Of a stretch of 64,000 nt of DNA, positions 1 to 13,165 are shown one piece after another. A model generated the notes under the pieces. It was given only the letters and a program-made list of their open reading frames with translations. It made no database searches and was not told the origin of the DNA. A program made the position numbers and the translations under genes. Source of the DNA: Liriodendron chinense (taxonomy: Eukaryota; Streptophyta; Magnoliopsida; Magnoliales; Magnoliaceae); the NCBI GenBank assembly GCA_003013855.2, contig ML058439.1:1-64000 (forward strand), written 5' to 3'. Position 1 is the first letter of the stretch; each line of letters starts with the position of its first letter.

Positions 1-1300
1 CAAACTTAGTCAGTCACCCTAGATAAGAATTAAACCGTACCCCACCCGATCCTTCTTTGTAATGTCAATACACCCCAATCAAGAAGATTACTGCTTATGG
101 GTTTCTTCATTCATTGCCCGTTTGCTAGGCAAGTGTGGAGTACTTTTTTTCAGAATCCTTGACATGTCTTTGGTGATGTTTTGAATCAGTGGGGATCTAT
201 TCTTAATTTGGCATGGGGTGGGGCTAGGAAGAAACATATGTGGAGGTTAGTTCTTCTAATCTGCTTATGGGTTTCTTGTATTAAATCCGTGGAAGATTGT
301 AATTTTTTCTTTTTTTTCTTCAGTTGTAATCTTTGCTTCATCTTGATGCTTCTTTAATAAAATTACTTACTATTAAAAAAAAATCATGCAATATCCCTAA
401 ATTATGGAACAATGTACAACATAAAATCTCATGTTTTGGTAAAAGAATCAAATGGTGTTATCAAATATGAAGGGAATTATTGAAAGGAGGAATCCAAATT
501 GGAGACAAAATTCGAGTCCTTTTATTCCAGTAACTAAAAATAAACAAAAAATCAAATCGAACTACTGAGGAATGCAGAAACTGCATTTTTCATAAAACTA
601 AAACTCAAGTATAAAATTGAACAAAGAATCACAAGAAAAAGGTATGTCTACAATAGGAGTTCAAGGAACTGAAAGCTCTAGAACAGAAAGCTCTCAAGTA
701 TCTATCCACCATACAATTAGGCAGGCATCCAACCACCACCTAAGCCTGTGTTTAGATCTGTATCACAATTTGTAAAAGCCCCACTCTTGGCCACCGAATT
801 CATTGATAGTGATTAAAAAATGAAACAAAACCTAAAATCATGGTGTCAATAATAAGGGTGGAAACTTGATCAAATGAGCATTGGGCTCTTGAACTTGCCA
901 CTGGACAAACATACCACTTGTTCGAGTTCAATGAACATCAAGAATTGCAGAATCCACAGGTGGACCCAACAGTCGAAATCACGGTTTTTTAATCTTTCTT
1001 CAAAGGAAACAAAATTAAAGCTAAAATTCCAATTCCCATTGAAACTGATGATCAAACAATAAAAAAGGAAAAGAACAAATTGGATTAATAAAAGCTTCGA
1101 ATTAGACTTTACCTGCAGTGCAACTGAATCTATAGCCAGCCATCAAACTAAAATTCTTCACAATACCAGCACTTCTTTCATAATAGATGAAAGAAAGAAA
1201 GAAAGAAAACTCTAGATACAAATTGCATGAAAAGGAAAACAAGGAGAATTGAAAAAAAAAAAAAAGCTTTGAATCCAAGCTTGTTAGAAATAGCACTAAA
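1..1300. other. Non-coding stretch, no gene seen
   Basis: AT-rich DNA with several poly-A and poly-T runs. I see no coding frame longer than about 90 codons with recognisable protein character, no RNA gene and no clear repeat structure. The nearby possible U-box fragment may extend into it as introns, but I could not follow any exon here. Confidence 0.5.
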
Positions 1301-1369
1301 CATAGTTTCAATAAAGCATCTACTTTAGCTAAAGGAAGAGAAATCAACTGAGAACTTGTTAGTAGCAGC

Positions 1370-1564
1370 AAGCGAGGGCAGCTTGAAATCCTTCAAAGCC
1401 AAGAGGATGTACAGCAGTTGACCGAATGCTTGGATTGGAACATCTTCTTCTGAGATTTTCACGAGCCTCTTAAGCTCTTTCTTCAGCTCTGTCAGCTTCA
1501 CGATGGATGATCGATCAAATGGCAATGTTGGATCAGAAATCTTCTCCAATGAGCCCATCATCAC
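1370..1564 (-). pseudogene. Possible U-box E3 ligase N-terminal fragment
   Basis: Read on the minus strand from an ATG at 1564, a short frame of about 65 codons contains KLTELKKELKRLVK followed by LLYILLALKDFK. This resembles, from memory, the stretch just before the U-box in plant PUB9/PUB38-type ubiquitin ligases. There a Leu/Lys-rich helix ends in a phrase like 'ALKDLKF' and is followed by the U-box (CPISG). I could not find the U-box downstream on the minus strand (1360 to 870), so this is a gene remnant, an exon whose neighbours I cannot join, or a chance match. The start is simply the first ATG of the frame. The flanking minus-strand DNA to 1102 has a long T-run and looks intronic. Confidence 0.25.
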
Positions 1565-1713
1565 AAATCAATCCATCGTCCACTGTGAAGGCTAGGGAGC
1601 TGAAAGAAAATTCTCTAGAGCCTATAAAGGGGATCACAAAAGTAGTTTCGATCCAAGTGTTAGATACACTGAAAACCAAGAACCATCATCTGTCACACAG
1701 GCAAAAAAGCTGA

Positions 1714-2639
1714 ATAAAGATCTCAAGAGGCTCAAAGGATGCTTTCAATACAATCCTATGATTTTTCAGCTTTGTGACCCAAATGATGTTCAATTTTACA
1801 TTTTTCAGACCTATGATTCTTCAACACTCAAATTAATTTTCAGACCTTATTTTTCAGTTTACCAAACTACACCTTAGCCGTTTCCCCATATTTGAAGAGG
1901 TTGCTCGAATGCATTTTGACTTATTGTAATATGAAAAATCGTGACTTTAGCCTTTGAATTTGGCCGCCATCCAAACGGTTTATGTGAGAATTCTCACTCA
2001 ACAAATAAAAGCTTTCATTTGAATATTTCTGCCCATTGATGATTTGGCTCTTTTGCTTTGAACGATCACCATAACCATTCTATAATCAAAGGGAAGAAAT
2101 ATTCAATCCAAGAGGCTTTCCAGGCACCCTCTCCAAATGGAGGCCTACAAATAAACGGTTTGGGTCATTGAAAAAAACCCAAATCCAACTGTTAGTATCT
2201 AATTGCAATACACATAACGCAATGGGTTGGCTTCCGGCCCAGTCGGTTTAAGCCTAAGCCCAGCCCATTTACTAAACGGCCTAGAATTCTTGCCCAAATT
2301 GAACCCATGATCCATTACACTTTGACCTGTCGAGCCCAAGATGCCTGTAAGTTCTGTAACTGAGAAGCGACTCGCTGATAAGTAACCTAGAGGTGGTTGT
2401 TTGGGGAGGGAAATTCACATGTTAAGTCATGTAAGCCATTTACAGTCAAAACTGCTAGGAAATTCGTGTGGGTCGGTGGTGAGAATCACTTTTTGGAAGT
2501 GATTACAGTTGAAAGTCACTTTTAGATGAAAATCACTCTTAACCTAAAAACTTACAAGCACTCAAATGACCCACTAAAGGTAATCAAGCCTAACCCAACC
2601 TGACTCATTTAATTCTAAATGGGTCAGGCTTGACTGACA
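1714..2639. other. Intergenic DNA, nothing recognised
   Basis: Mixed AT-rich sequence without a convincing coding frame. Short phrases such as the run near 2450-2560 (repeated variants of 'gtcactttt') look repeat-derived, but no boundaries or terminal repeats could be placed. Confidence 0.4.
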
Positions 2640-3520
2640 AGACCCCAACCTGGAAATGAACCCACATGATGGATGACCCACATGATGGATGACCCATGTC
2701 AAGGTGGGCCCCACATAATGCACAGTCCAAATCGAAAGGTCAGCCCCTAATGATGAATGGCCTGCATCCAAGTCGAGCCCCTCTTGATGGACAGTCCACA
2801 TTGAAGGTGGGGCCAATTAGATGGACGGTCCACTTCAAAGGTGGGCTCCACCAGATGGGCATTGGACATTGAAGTAGGCCCCACATGATGGATGACCCAC
2901 AACAAGTTGGGCACCACATATTTCCACATCAAAGGTTGATGATGGCCCACACCCAAGGCAGTTTCTGCATGAAGGACAACCAACATTGAAGGTGGGGCCC
3001 ACCTCAAAGGTGGGCTCCACATGATGGGTGGTGGACATTAAAGTTGGTCCTCACATGATGGATGATCCACATCAAGGTGGGCCTTGAATAATGGGTGGTC
3101 CAAATTAAATTTCAGCCCTTAACAATGAGTGACCCACATCCAAGGTGAGTCCTGCATGATGGACAACCCACGTTAAAGGTGGGGCCCACACTATAAAGGA
3201 TCCACAACAAAGGTGGGCTCTACATGATGGGTGGTGGAAATTGAAGGTGGGCCCACATGATGGATAATAATATTAATGGTGGGCCCCACATGATAGATGG
3301 CCGTATCAAGGTGGTCACACATGATGACAGTTTACATGGTCGACCCCTAATGATGAATGAGCCATATCCAAGGCAAGCCCTGCTTGATTGGACAACCCAC
3401 TTTGAAGTTGGGCCCTACATGATGGGCGGCCCACATCCAATATTTGACATGATGGATGACCCACATCTAAGATGGGCCTCACATTATGAATAGCCTTATC
3501 GAAGGTAGCCTTACTAGGGT
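2640..3520. repeat. Degenerate minisatellite of GATGGATGACCCACAT-type units
   Basis: About 880 bases made of imperfect repeats of roughly 35-45 bases. Each holds a variant of 'catgatggatgacccacat' followed by 'aaggtgggcccc'. Units are diverged and unevenly spaced, so it is an old array. The same unit in reverse orientation makes up 9165-9650, and a short piece lies at 6680-6825. The core resembles the ends of the foldback repeats elsewhere in the window. Short open frames across it on both strands are low-complexity by-products and not genes. Confidence 0.7.
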
Positions 3521-3527
3521 GAATTGT

Positions 3528-5775
3528 AACACCCCCAACCTCAAATATCTAAATTTCACTAATTTGGTATCCGGGTTCAAGGTATTAACTATTATATTAT
3601 GCCATAAATCAAACCATAGTACATTACCCATTAAAATATAATGTTTAATCATCATAGCATATAACCAAATATTATTTATCTCCAAATATCAACTGACCAT
3701 AAGACCTATGTCTAAACTATATAACTCAAACATAAAATAACTTCCTAGAGATAAGGACTAAATTATCTTGTTTTTTTTCTGGCTCTTGAGCCGGTTGTTG
3801 ATCAAAGTCATCTTCATGGATATGCCTCAACCATAGCTTTCCTTGAATGGTTTTCCATATATAATACCATAAGCTAGAAGCCCAACAAATAATATAATTC
3901 GCATGATTAATACATATCACGTTTACCGGAATATCAACAAAATATGTCAACTATCATATAAACAAATCTATACTTAGGAATCACTAAGATCATGGTTGTG
4001 CACAACTTCATTCAATATAGATTCTCCCAAGTCTCACACATGGAGAAGAGTATTGCTCCTACTGGATTGATTTCTCTCGCCTGTAGTGCAGAACATGAAG
4101 TCTAACGATAAGTAATCCATTCTGGAACTGAATAAACTCATTCCCCAGTCTTGGGCTGCAACCTTGAGAGGAAGCCCTATTGATTCCAGTTGGGAACTCT
4201 GCCCGAGAATTTTAGAGACGTCTATCCCCGAGTTGTCTGGTGTTCAATCTCAACATCACATCTCAGATAGTTGCATACATCACATAAATAGTTATATCAT
4301 ATGATTTATGAATGCATGATGAATGCATGCTGAAAATACCCATCCTGATTGTAGTGTTACCTTACCCAAAGACTCTATTCTTTTTTTGATCTGCTTGAGC
4401 TTGATTAGTCAACTAGTTCTCGATTTTCGTTCTTGTGGTGTTCCCTTTTCAGTGTTATGCCAATAGGTTACTTTTCATACTTAATCTTATGATTTAATTA
4501 ACTATTATTTTTAACACAATTCTGGACATTGATTTGACAATTAAATCATCAAGCTATCAATCAATACATTTGGTTTAGTCATATCTCACATTTAGTTAAT
4601 GATTTACCAAATCTTAACCGTTCATTTAAGTTTATCTTCATATATGCCTAAGATCATTTTGATCCGACCATTAAACTTTGATTAGAATCGTTAATTTATG
4701 GTTTTGGTCTTTTGGATCTAGATTTCTATATACTTAAATCTTTCATTTTGATCAATTCGTCATTTGATGGACAATATGACTATTGAGTTGCTAATCTAAG
4801 AGTTTAGACACATTTCCTATGATTTGAATCGAACTAATTCATGATCTTATGATCAAGATTAAATTATATTGATTTCAAGATGGCCCACTTGTGACCTTAA
4901 GTGAATAATTGGACCCTTTCACTAATCAAATCTTACTTATATGTTAGGGATCATGGGTTTAGATCATGATTAAAGTGAGTCTAAGGTCAAGATCAACCTT
5001 TAGAATAATTAGATGTTAAGATCCATCCGATCCAACCATTCATTTTCTTATTTTTCATAATTTTGGTCCAACGACCCTGATTGATTTTTTGTTAGATGAT
5101 CCGATCTAAATCTAGGTCAGGTAGATCTTATTTTTCTTAAGCATAATTCCTTAATTTGATGATTAGACCTTGATAAACGATTGAATTGAACCCAATCATT
5201 GATTAATGGTGTAGATCATTATTTGATATTTTCTCCAATTTCAACAGTCCACATCTAAGATCAACCCAAGGATCTTGATTAACGAATGATGATCAAGATT
5301 TATAAGGTCTTCGATCAAGATTTATACACGTAAGTCTATTACTAACCATCGTGATCTTTTGGTAGGGCCCACTCTGTGAGTATGATTTCTACGTGGGGCT
5401 CCCCAAAGATCATAATCCTTACAGAATCATCACATATACTCTGAATCTAAACTTTCTAAAACATTTACTTCAAAGATCAAAACTGAATCCATCACATCAA
5501 CCATGATCGTATGGTGGGGCCCACTTTAAAGTATATTCTTAACATGTGCAGCCCACCACATGATCATGTGATGTTCTTATGTGTATCATAAGAAATGTTC
5601 GAGGTTAGGCTCCAAAGTGCATATATATTCACTCATAGAACCAATCCATGTCATACATCAAGATTAGTGGTGGGGTCCACTTGATGTATGTAAGATCAAG
5701 TCCGTTAAAAGAAATGACAAAGGACCTACTTTCACACTTGAAGCAGATGGATGGGGGAGATCACCGGTCGCATCT

Positions 5776-5812
<37 letters not shown>

Positions 5813-5958
5813 CCTCCCTTATGCAATTCATGCCAGGCCCTCGATCTCTTTTTATAAGCATGAGAGGAAACTACTTCTATTTATTAATGTTTTTAATAAA
5901 TAAAACTCTTAGCATAAGCAGTAAGAAGCTTACTTTAGGATAGGGATGTTATAGTACA
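3528..5958 (-). mobile_element. LTR-like block, probably a minus-strand solo LTR
   Basis: The left edge starts TGTAACACCCCC and the right edge ends GGGATGTTATAGTACA, so on the minus strand the block begins TG and ends TTACA, as plant LTRs do. On the minus strand near 5850 there is a TATA-like 'cttataaaaag', followed downstream by a (GA)n tract, which suits an LTR promoter and leader. No coding capacity is seen. A related block with the same kind of left edge and the same TATA/(GA)n order lies at 6829-9120. No matching target-site duplication was found, so the limits are tentative. Confidence 0.35.
5776..5811. repeat. (CT)n microsatellite
   Basis: About 36 bases of CT repeats with one CCT interruption, lying in the presumed leader part of the LTR-like block. 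Confidence 0.85.
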
Positions 5959-6028
5959 TTAATCCTATAACATCCCTATCCTAAAGTAAGCTTCTTACCA
6001 CTTATGCTAAGAGTTTTATTTATTAAAA
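5891..6028. repeat. Long hairpin: 64-bp inverted repeat with 10-base loop
   Basis: The arm 5891-5954 is the reverse complement of 5965-6028 with about two mismatches near the middle. The spacer is TACATTAATC. The inner ends read GGGATGTTATAG and CTATAACATCCC, which are the termini of the LTR-like block, so two LTR ends meet head to head. The RNA would fold into a stem of about 64 pairs. A small-RNA precursor is conceivable, but a rearranged LTR junction explains the symmetry. Confidence 0.85.
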
Positions 6029-6828
6029 ATCATATAAAATAAATATATAAAATTATTCTAATGTGCTTTTAACCAATAAGAGAGCAAAAATGGTGGAGTT
6101 TCATATTTGAAGTCTATAGAGACTCAAGACATCCCCTAGTCACTTTATATAGTCAAGTCTTAGTGGTTAAAATGAATGATAAATGAGATAGATTATTTTC
6201 ATGATGATGAGTCATGGATGTATGCATGATAAATCGCAATTTCACATAACAAGTATATTAGAGTCATTTAACTACATAGTGGTCCACTACATCATGCTAT
6301 ATCATTAGATAGTCATGACTATTAATGTTCTAGGTCCTCAATATGGATTATTCCTCATGATCAGAGTATGAGACTCATATCATTTTAATGCTAATGCTTG
6401 AAGGAATAAAGTGAATGGTGATCATTAAATAAATCACGGTAGAACTTAAATCTTAATAATCTGCCCATTAAATGAACTTTTTAACGATGGATTTGGTATC
6501 CAATCAATTACTATTTAATTTAGATAGTTTGGATTGATGATCCATAGTTTAGATCGGTATTTCATTTGAAAAATTAATCTATATCCATAGTCAAGAGTCA
6601 TATGATCCACTAAATGGTCAAATTTTATCTTAATTTTTGAAAAAAAAAAACTACATACCTAAAATTTATTCAATATATTACATGAATGGTTCACATTGAA
6701 TGTAGGCCTCACATGATGGATTGTTCACATTGAGGATAAGGTTAAGGTGGGCCAAATACAATGAATGGTCCACATCAAAATTGGCCCCATATGATGGACG
6801 GTGTATCCTAAGGGTTGACTATAACGCC
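6029..6828. other. AT-rich intergenic DNA with a short minisatellite scrap
   Basis: No gene seen. At 6680-6825 there are three or four degenerate copies of the 'cacatgatgg ... aaggtgggcc' unit found in the larger arrays at 2640 and 9165. Confidence 0.45.
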
Positions 6829-8950
6829 CCAACACCCAAATATAGATATTCAAATCTTGAATTCGAGGGTATTAGATAAATAATGAATTAATGCTTCACA
6901 ATTACTTTTTTTTTTTAAATTCACTTTTCATATTTGCATGGTAAGTAAAGTAAACTGATCTCTGTAATTAAAGTTTTATTCATCATCAAATCAACTAAAC
7001 TTGTCATTTTAACTGGGGACTTATTACAAAATTAAATAAACATTAATGTAACAATGATTCTACTAAAGAAAAACAAATTAATCTAGTGATTAAGCTCCAG
7101 TAGCTTCGTTGCGCTCATGTAAGGCATATCGTCTATTGGATCTTTGATCGGTCCTTCAGGTGTATCATAACACTCTTTTCTAGTCATGTATCACATGTTG
7201 TTGTTTATTATATATATTGAAAGGGTGAGTGACCAATTCAAGGAAAACTCATCACAGTTAAGTATAGTTTGCAAATATAACACAAGAAGATACAATGTTC
7301 GATCCACAATGCGAATTTTGATTAATGCATGAATGAGGAATGCACATCAGCCTAACAATGTGAGCAAACCCATGATGCAAGTGAACGGCATGACAATAAC
7401 TCGAATATCAGTGCTAAACAACACCGATGTATGTCACTGGCGAGTTCCAAAAATGAACGGCTAAACAATGACCCGAAATCAGAAGAGACGTCATTAGAAT
7501 TACCTAGAAACACAGGTGGCATACATCGGTGGTCATTCGGCAAGTTCAATAAGTGAACGACCACACAATGGCCCGAAAGCTCATGAATATACTTTTGAGT
7601 CATCTAGTAAAATTCACAAATGAAAGGCCGCACAATGACTCGAGTTCACTAATGTCTTACATCAGACTATCTGGTAAAGTCCAAAACTGCAATGAATGCA
7701 TAATTAGTCTATCCTTTAATAATCGAGTTTATAAACAACAAATTATAAAAACCCTTCACACTTAGTGACTTTCTAATCACAATACCATGATCAATTTAAT
7801 AATTCTTGTAATCATAAGTCCAGTCATGGACATAAATCAAAGGGCTCGTCACCCATACCACTTAAGGCATCATATAAGTCACAATGTGACATCAAAATCA
7901 TAAACTATCATGATATTTGGTTCATAACAATATAGGCCTACTAAGTTTTAAGGTGCAATCCAATAAAGTATGTTCTCAACAAATCATCATATACTGTTCT
8001 AATAATTAGTTTTTCACACGTCTCCACATGGATCATGTCTCAAATAAACTCTCGACATGAACAACCATACCCACACATCCAAATTAGGTGCATAATTCAG
8101 TCCATAATCATCGTTAAATCATTCCTTAGCATAAGTTGTACAAATATCTTCATCATGTTAACAATCAATATACATGGCATAATAATAAAGTAAAATTTGT
8201 GATAAAGAAAATACAAATCGTACCTGGTTGGTTCTTGTTCTTGTAAAAACATAGGAATTATGATAAATAAACGTGAAACAAAAATATTAACTTAAAATAA
8301 TGAAATTAACGAACTATTACTATTCCATGAATCCGGTGGAAGGGGTTTTCTCACCTCTTTAGTCGAATCACGTTCTAACTTTGATAGAATCACGTACATG
8401 TGCCTTAAAACCAAGCTCTTCTATGAATTACAAAATTTATATGATTAGATTATTACATTATACACTTTGTTCAGCTAAGATCAAAACTAGGGTTTTGATG
8501 TAGGTTTAAGGTTTTAAATTTAGAGTCTAGGTTGGTTTTTGCATTTCTATTTTCCCATATCACAAAATAAGATTTAAAATCAACAACCTTAATCGAATCT
8601 GGATTATAATTCCAAAGAAAACATAAAGATTGACTCACCTTAACTCGGTTGTGAATTGGCTACAAAATAGTGTAATAGAGGCCCGAACTCGATGAACTCA
8701 ATGTGAGGCTGATTCTTTATCTTCACCAATCTGCGATACTAGGTCTGACCTGACCTAAACTAGACCTAGCTTAGCCCTGGACCTAGTGAGATGACTCAGT
8801 TGAGTCAACTTAGTGATTCAACTCTCCTCCTCCTCCTTCTTCTTTTCTCTTTTCTTTTTCTTTCTCCTCCTTTCTTTTCCTTTCTTTCATGTCTAGGGGG
8901 CTTTGGATAGCAAAAACGCACACTTGACTCAATGAGTCAGCTGCTCAACC

Positions 8951-8998
<48 letters not shown>

Positions 8999-9120
8999 CT
9001 TGTTTCTCTTCTTACTTTCTTTATTTTTTCGTTTCACTATCTCGTTGTGCTCTCTTTCTTACATTGTAAGGAGGGTTTTTATAATCCTCACATGTTTCAA
9101 AAATCCGAATTGAGAAAGGA
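6829..9120 (-). mobile_element. Second LTR-like block related to 3528-5958
   Basis: The left edge near 6829 (CTATAACGCCCCAACACCC, then 'gagggtattag') parallels the left edge of the block at 3528. Towards the right end a (CT)n tract (8952-8995) is followed by 'gtttttataatcctcacatg', matching the order of (CT)n and 'ctttttataagcatgag' in the first block. On the minus strand this is a TATA box followed by a (GA)n leader. The right boundary is not sharp and no target duplication was seen. No coding frame of note occurs inside. Confidence 0.3.
8952..8995. repeat. (CT)22 microsatellite
   Basis: About 44 bases of uninterrupted CT repeats in the presumed leader part of the second LTR-like block. Confidence 0.95.
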
Positions 9121-9164
9121 CTTTTGAGTCGATTTTACGTTGGTTATACACACAATTACGCACG

Positions 9165-9650
9165 CACGAGACTTTCGAGCCCACCTTTGATGTGGACCAT
9201 CCATCGTGTGGGCCCCACCTACCATGTGGGTAATGAGCCTACCTTAGATGTGTGTCATACATCATTGGCACCTTTGATGTGGACCGTCTATTATGTGGAG
9301 CCCACCTTGACCTGGATCATCCATCATGTGGGGCCATCATTAAAATAACTTTCCCATCATGTAGGGCCCACCTTCAATGTCCACCGCCCATCATGTGGAG
9401 CCCACCTTTGATGTGGATCATTCATCATTAAGGGCCGACCTTTAATGTAAGTTGTCCGTTATATGGGGCCCACCTTGATGTGGGACATCCATCGTCCACC
9501 TTCAATGTTATTGTCCATCATGTGGCGCCACCTTCAATATCCACCACCCCTTATGTGGAGCCCACCTAAAATATGAACTTTGTTGTATGGAACTCAGCCA
9601 TCATGTGGGGCCCTCCTTTGACATGGGCTATCCATCATAACATGAGAGAG
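9165..9650. repeat. Degenerate minisatellite, inverted relative to 2640-3520
   Basis: Repeats of about 35-45 bases with the core 'gtggaccatccatcatgtgg' and 'gcccaccttgatgtgg', the reverse complement of the array at 2640. A long A-run follows at 9729-9747. No gene is supported here. Confidence 0.7.
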
Positions 9651-9961
9651 AAAAATAAAAATTAAAAACTATGAGGATGAGTTCTACATAAGCCACTTTT
9701 ACAACAGCACTTTCCAAACAATCTTTAAAAAAAAAAAAAAAAAAAAATCTTGTTAACATACATGACCTAAAAAAATGTTACTCACTCGGTCTTATCCAAA
9801 CGGGCCCTAGATGCCTAACACTGTGATTACCACATCTTTTATAAGACCACAAAACGTATATGTTACCTTGCCCCTGAACTACTTTTTTTTTTTTTTTAAT
9901 TTAGTCATGCAACACTCCTACACAGTTAGTCACACGATGCACCCACCCACCAGTGGAGTTA

Positions 9962-10552
9962 GGGGTCATTTGACACCATGGATTTGGGGGGATTTGAGGG
10001 GATTTGAGAGGGTTTCAAATCCCCAGGTGTGTTTGGCACATAAGCAACTAGGGGTTTCAAATCCCAGGTGAAAGCTGGATTACATCTAAAATCCTTCTAA
10101 GAGTCACATGTGTAACGTGTGTGTCATTAGGCTATTAATCTATTGGGCACATGGCCCACTAATGATATCCCCAAAACAATCAAATTATCAACCGCATCAC
10201 TAAAATTACTTTAATAGGAAGATCTGCACCGTCCAAACATTGTCCATGTAAATCAACGGTTAAAAATCATTGGTTGGTCATTCAGATGTGATCTTGTGCT
10301 TGTGGCCCCATCTAAGACTCGAATTTCATCATTTTCAGCCTAAGTATATATTTCAATGGGCTTATTACAACCATTGTGTCAATCATTACATAGGTACACT
10401 AATTAGGGATATTAAAGTTGATTTAGTAATTAAATTCAAACCCCTGTAAATATCATACTTTTGGATTAAAGGGAATTCCAAATCTAGGGTGCCAAACACA
10501 ACCATGGGGTTTCAAATCCAGGGGGTTCCAAATCCACACTCCAAACAGGCCC
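9962..10552. mobile_element. Tourist-type (PIF/Harbinger) MITE, 591 bp
   Basis: The terminal inverted repeats are imperfect: the left end GGGGTCATTTGACACCATGG pairs with the right end, whose reverse complement begins GGGCCTGTTTGGAGTGTGG. Both sides are flanked by TTA (9959-9961 and 10553-10555), the target duplication of PIF/Harbinger elements. Subterminal 'ggggtttcaaatccc' motifs occur in both orientations near each end. It has no coding capacity and would depend on an autonomous transposase elsewhere. The length is above that of a typical Tourist MITE. Confidence 0.7.
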
Positions 10553-10724
10553 TTAATGTCTCCTTAACACTCAAACCTGAAACTTCTTGTTGAAACGCCT
10601 AAGCGTCTTCCAGTTGGGCTAGCAGGTGAGACACAGCTTGAATATATGGTAAAGTTTATTATTAGGAATTTCGATTTGCTACCACCCCAATCCAGCTAAG
10701 TAGGCGAGACCTCCACTGGGGCAA

Positions 10725-11110
10725 GGTGCCCACATCGATGTATGCATTGATCGCTTGCACATTGTCCATTCATTTTGCTAGCTTTGTGTGGAGCATGGTT
10801 CCAAAAATGAAGCAAGTTCAAATCTCAAGTGGACTACACAGTATGGATTAAATTCCCACCATTAAAAGCTTCTAAAGGGCTACCAAAGTTTTAGGTTAAG
10901 CTAATATTTGCGTTGCCCCTTCATCTAGGTCTGTGTGATCTCCCGTGCTAGTTGGATGACAAATAAACATAACATGGACTTAGTCCTAGAAGTTTTTAAT
11001 GATGAGATTCAATAGCCATGGTTCTTGTCATATTTCCACTTGAGGTTTGTTTCTGCTTCATTCTCAGAAGCCAAAGATATGTTTGGATTCATAGAAAGCT
11101 TGAAATAGTG
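10725..11110. repeat. Foldback repeat copy (GATGTATG family), diverged
   Basis: The order of phrases matches other copies in the window: 'catcgatgtatg', 'gtccattcattttgctagc', 'aaatctcaagtggacta', 'cccaccattaaaagc', then 'catctaggtctgtgtgat' and 'ccacttgaggtttg'. The second half is roughly the reverse complement of the first. No coding. Confidence 0.55.
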
Positions 11111-11255
11111 TTTATCATGAAACTCTCTTTCCATTTTTTATTATACCTTTTTTCATGTAAGATTGTGAAAACTCTTTTCCACTTTCTATCTCCAAGGGTT
11201 TCTCAAGGGTTAAAGCCCAAATGTACCACTATCCATATTACCTCACATGTGTCAT

Positions 11256-11992
<737 letters not shown>

Positions 11993-12000
11993 TGTGTCAT

Positions 12001-12224
12001 CATCTATCTTCTTAATCACCTCGAATGTGTAAAGACCCCTCATGTGCTAATGTGCCATGTGTTACCATCCATCTTCTCATGCACCCCCACATGTGTTATT
12101 GTGTCACATGTACCGTCATTCATCTCATTTGTGCCCCTCATATGTAGAGCTCAGATTAAGTACTACCCGAGCCTATGCAGAGCTCGAGACAAGCTTGACG
12201 TGTCACATCTACATTAGTGGAGAG
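12001..12224. other. Short repetitive intergenic piece
   Basis: Three or four degenerate copies of a unit near 60 bases with 'catgtg..accatccatcttctcatg'. No gene. It ends at GAGAG (12220-12224), the presumed target-duplication half of the element that follows. Confidence 0.4.
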
Positions 12225-12836
12225 TGTTATGGGTAAATTCAGGCTGAGCTCAAAATATGGAAAGCTTCCCACTGGGGTTCATCTACAATGGTCATGGACC
12301 GATTATTTAGGAGAGGAAGTTAAGTCAGGCCTCGGCCCACTCGGGCTCGGCATTCAGCATTCTCGGGCTCTACATTCAGCCCTCTCGACCTTGGCCCACC
12401 TCAGCTCAACATCTGGCCCTCAACTTGGCAAGAGGCCTGGCCTCATCTGCCTTGGTTTATCCCTCTTGATAAGATAAGGATAACCATTGATCCAGATAAG
12501 GATAAGGATAACCATTGATCCAGATAAGGATAAGGATAAGGCTTATCCCACTGATCCAGGTGAGATAAGGATTATCCCAACTTAAATCTCTCCAAATAAT
12601 TATCTATAAAGAGGACTCCCACTCTCTCTCGAGGTAAGCAATCCACCGCCATTAAACCTCTAATAGCCTTCTCTTTCAGTATCCATACTGACTTTGCCAT
12701 CGGAGGGCCGTAAGTCGGGCCAACTAGCAGCGGTCCTAACCTTTGTCAGTGGTTGCAGGTCCCTCAATCTACACCACTCATCTCTGAGTGGAGATCAGAC
12801 AATGAAGAATCAAAGGTGGTCCCTTTGGCATCAACA
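12225..12836 (+). repeat. 5' LTR of the gene-capturing element, 612 bp
   Basis: Begins TGTTATGGGTAAATTC and ends GGCATCAACA, next to the primer-binding site. It contains a short run of 'gataaggataaggat' repeats (12470-12560), a TATA box CTATAAAGAGG at about 12604, and a downstream 'gccatcggaggg' motif near 12700 shared with the other Tat LTRs here. The LTR resembles those of element 2 in its last 40 bases but differs elsewhere. Confidence 0.85.
12604..12611 (+). promoter_or_regulatory. LTR TATA box
   Basis: CTATAAAG, followed about 95 bases on by the conserved 'catcggaggg' motif. It is the probable promoter for the element RNA carrying the PAL and BRWD pieces. Confidence 0.6.
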
Positions 12837-12839
12837 GAT

Positions 12840-12858
12840 TGGCGCCGTCTGTGGGAAC
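12840..12858 (+). promoter_or_regulatory. Primer-binding site
   Basis: TGGCGCCGTCTGTGGGAAC starts three bases after the LTR end. TGG pairs with the CCA end of a tRNA primer. The identical core is present in Tat elements 2 and 3, which places this element in the same replication group. The primer tRNA was not identified. Confidence 0.85.
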
Positions 12859-13165
12859 GACTAGATCGTTCACTTGATTATTTCTTCATCATTCAATCGC
12901 TCTTCACCTCACAAATGAAGTGGCTCCGCCATCATTTTAAATCCAGCTGATTAAGGGTGCTTTTCCACCATCCAACAAAGGACATTTTCTCCAACGGCCA
13001 GCAAACCCTACATCAAGGTAACTGTCCATCTCATATGCAGAGCATCTCATCAATGGAGCAGATCCTTCCAGCACTCTCAACGCCCTGGGCTACAATCAGC
13101 AGATCATCCTCACCGTTTATGGAAAGCACAGGAGTTTCCATCTCCAAACACGTGATCAGCCAACA

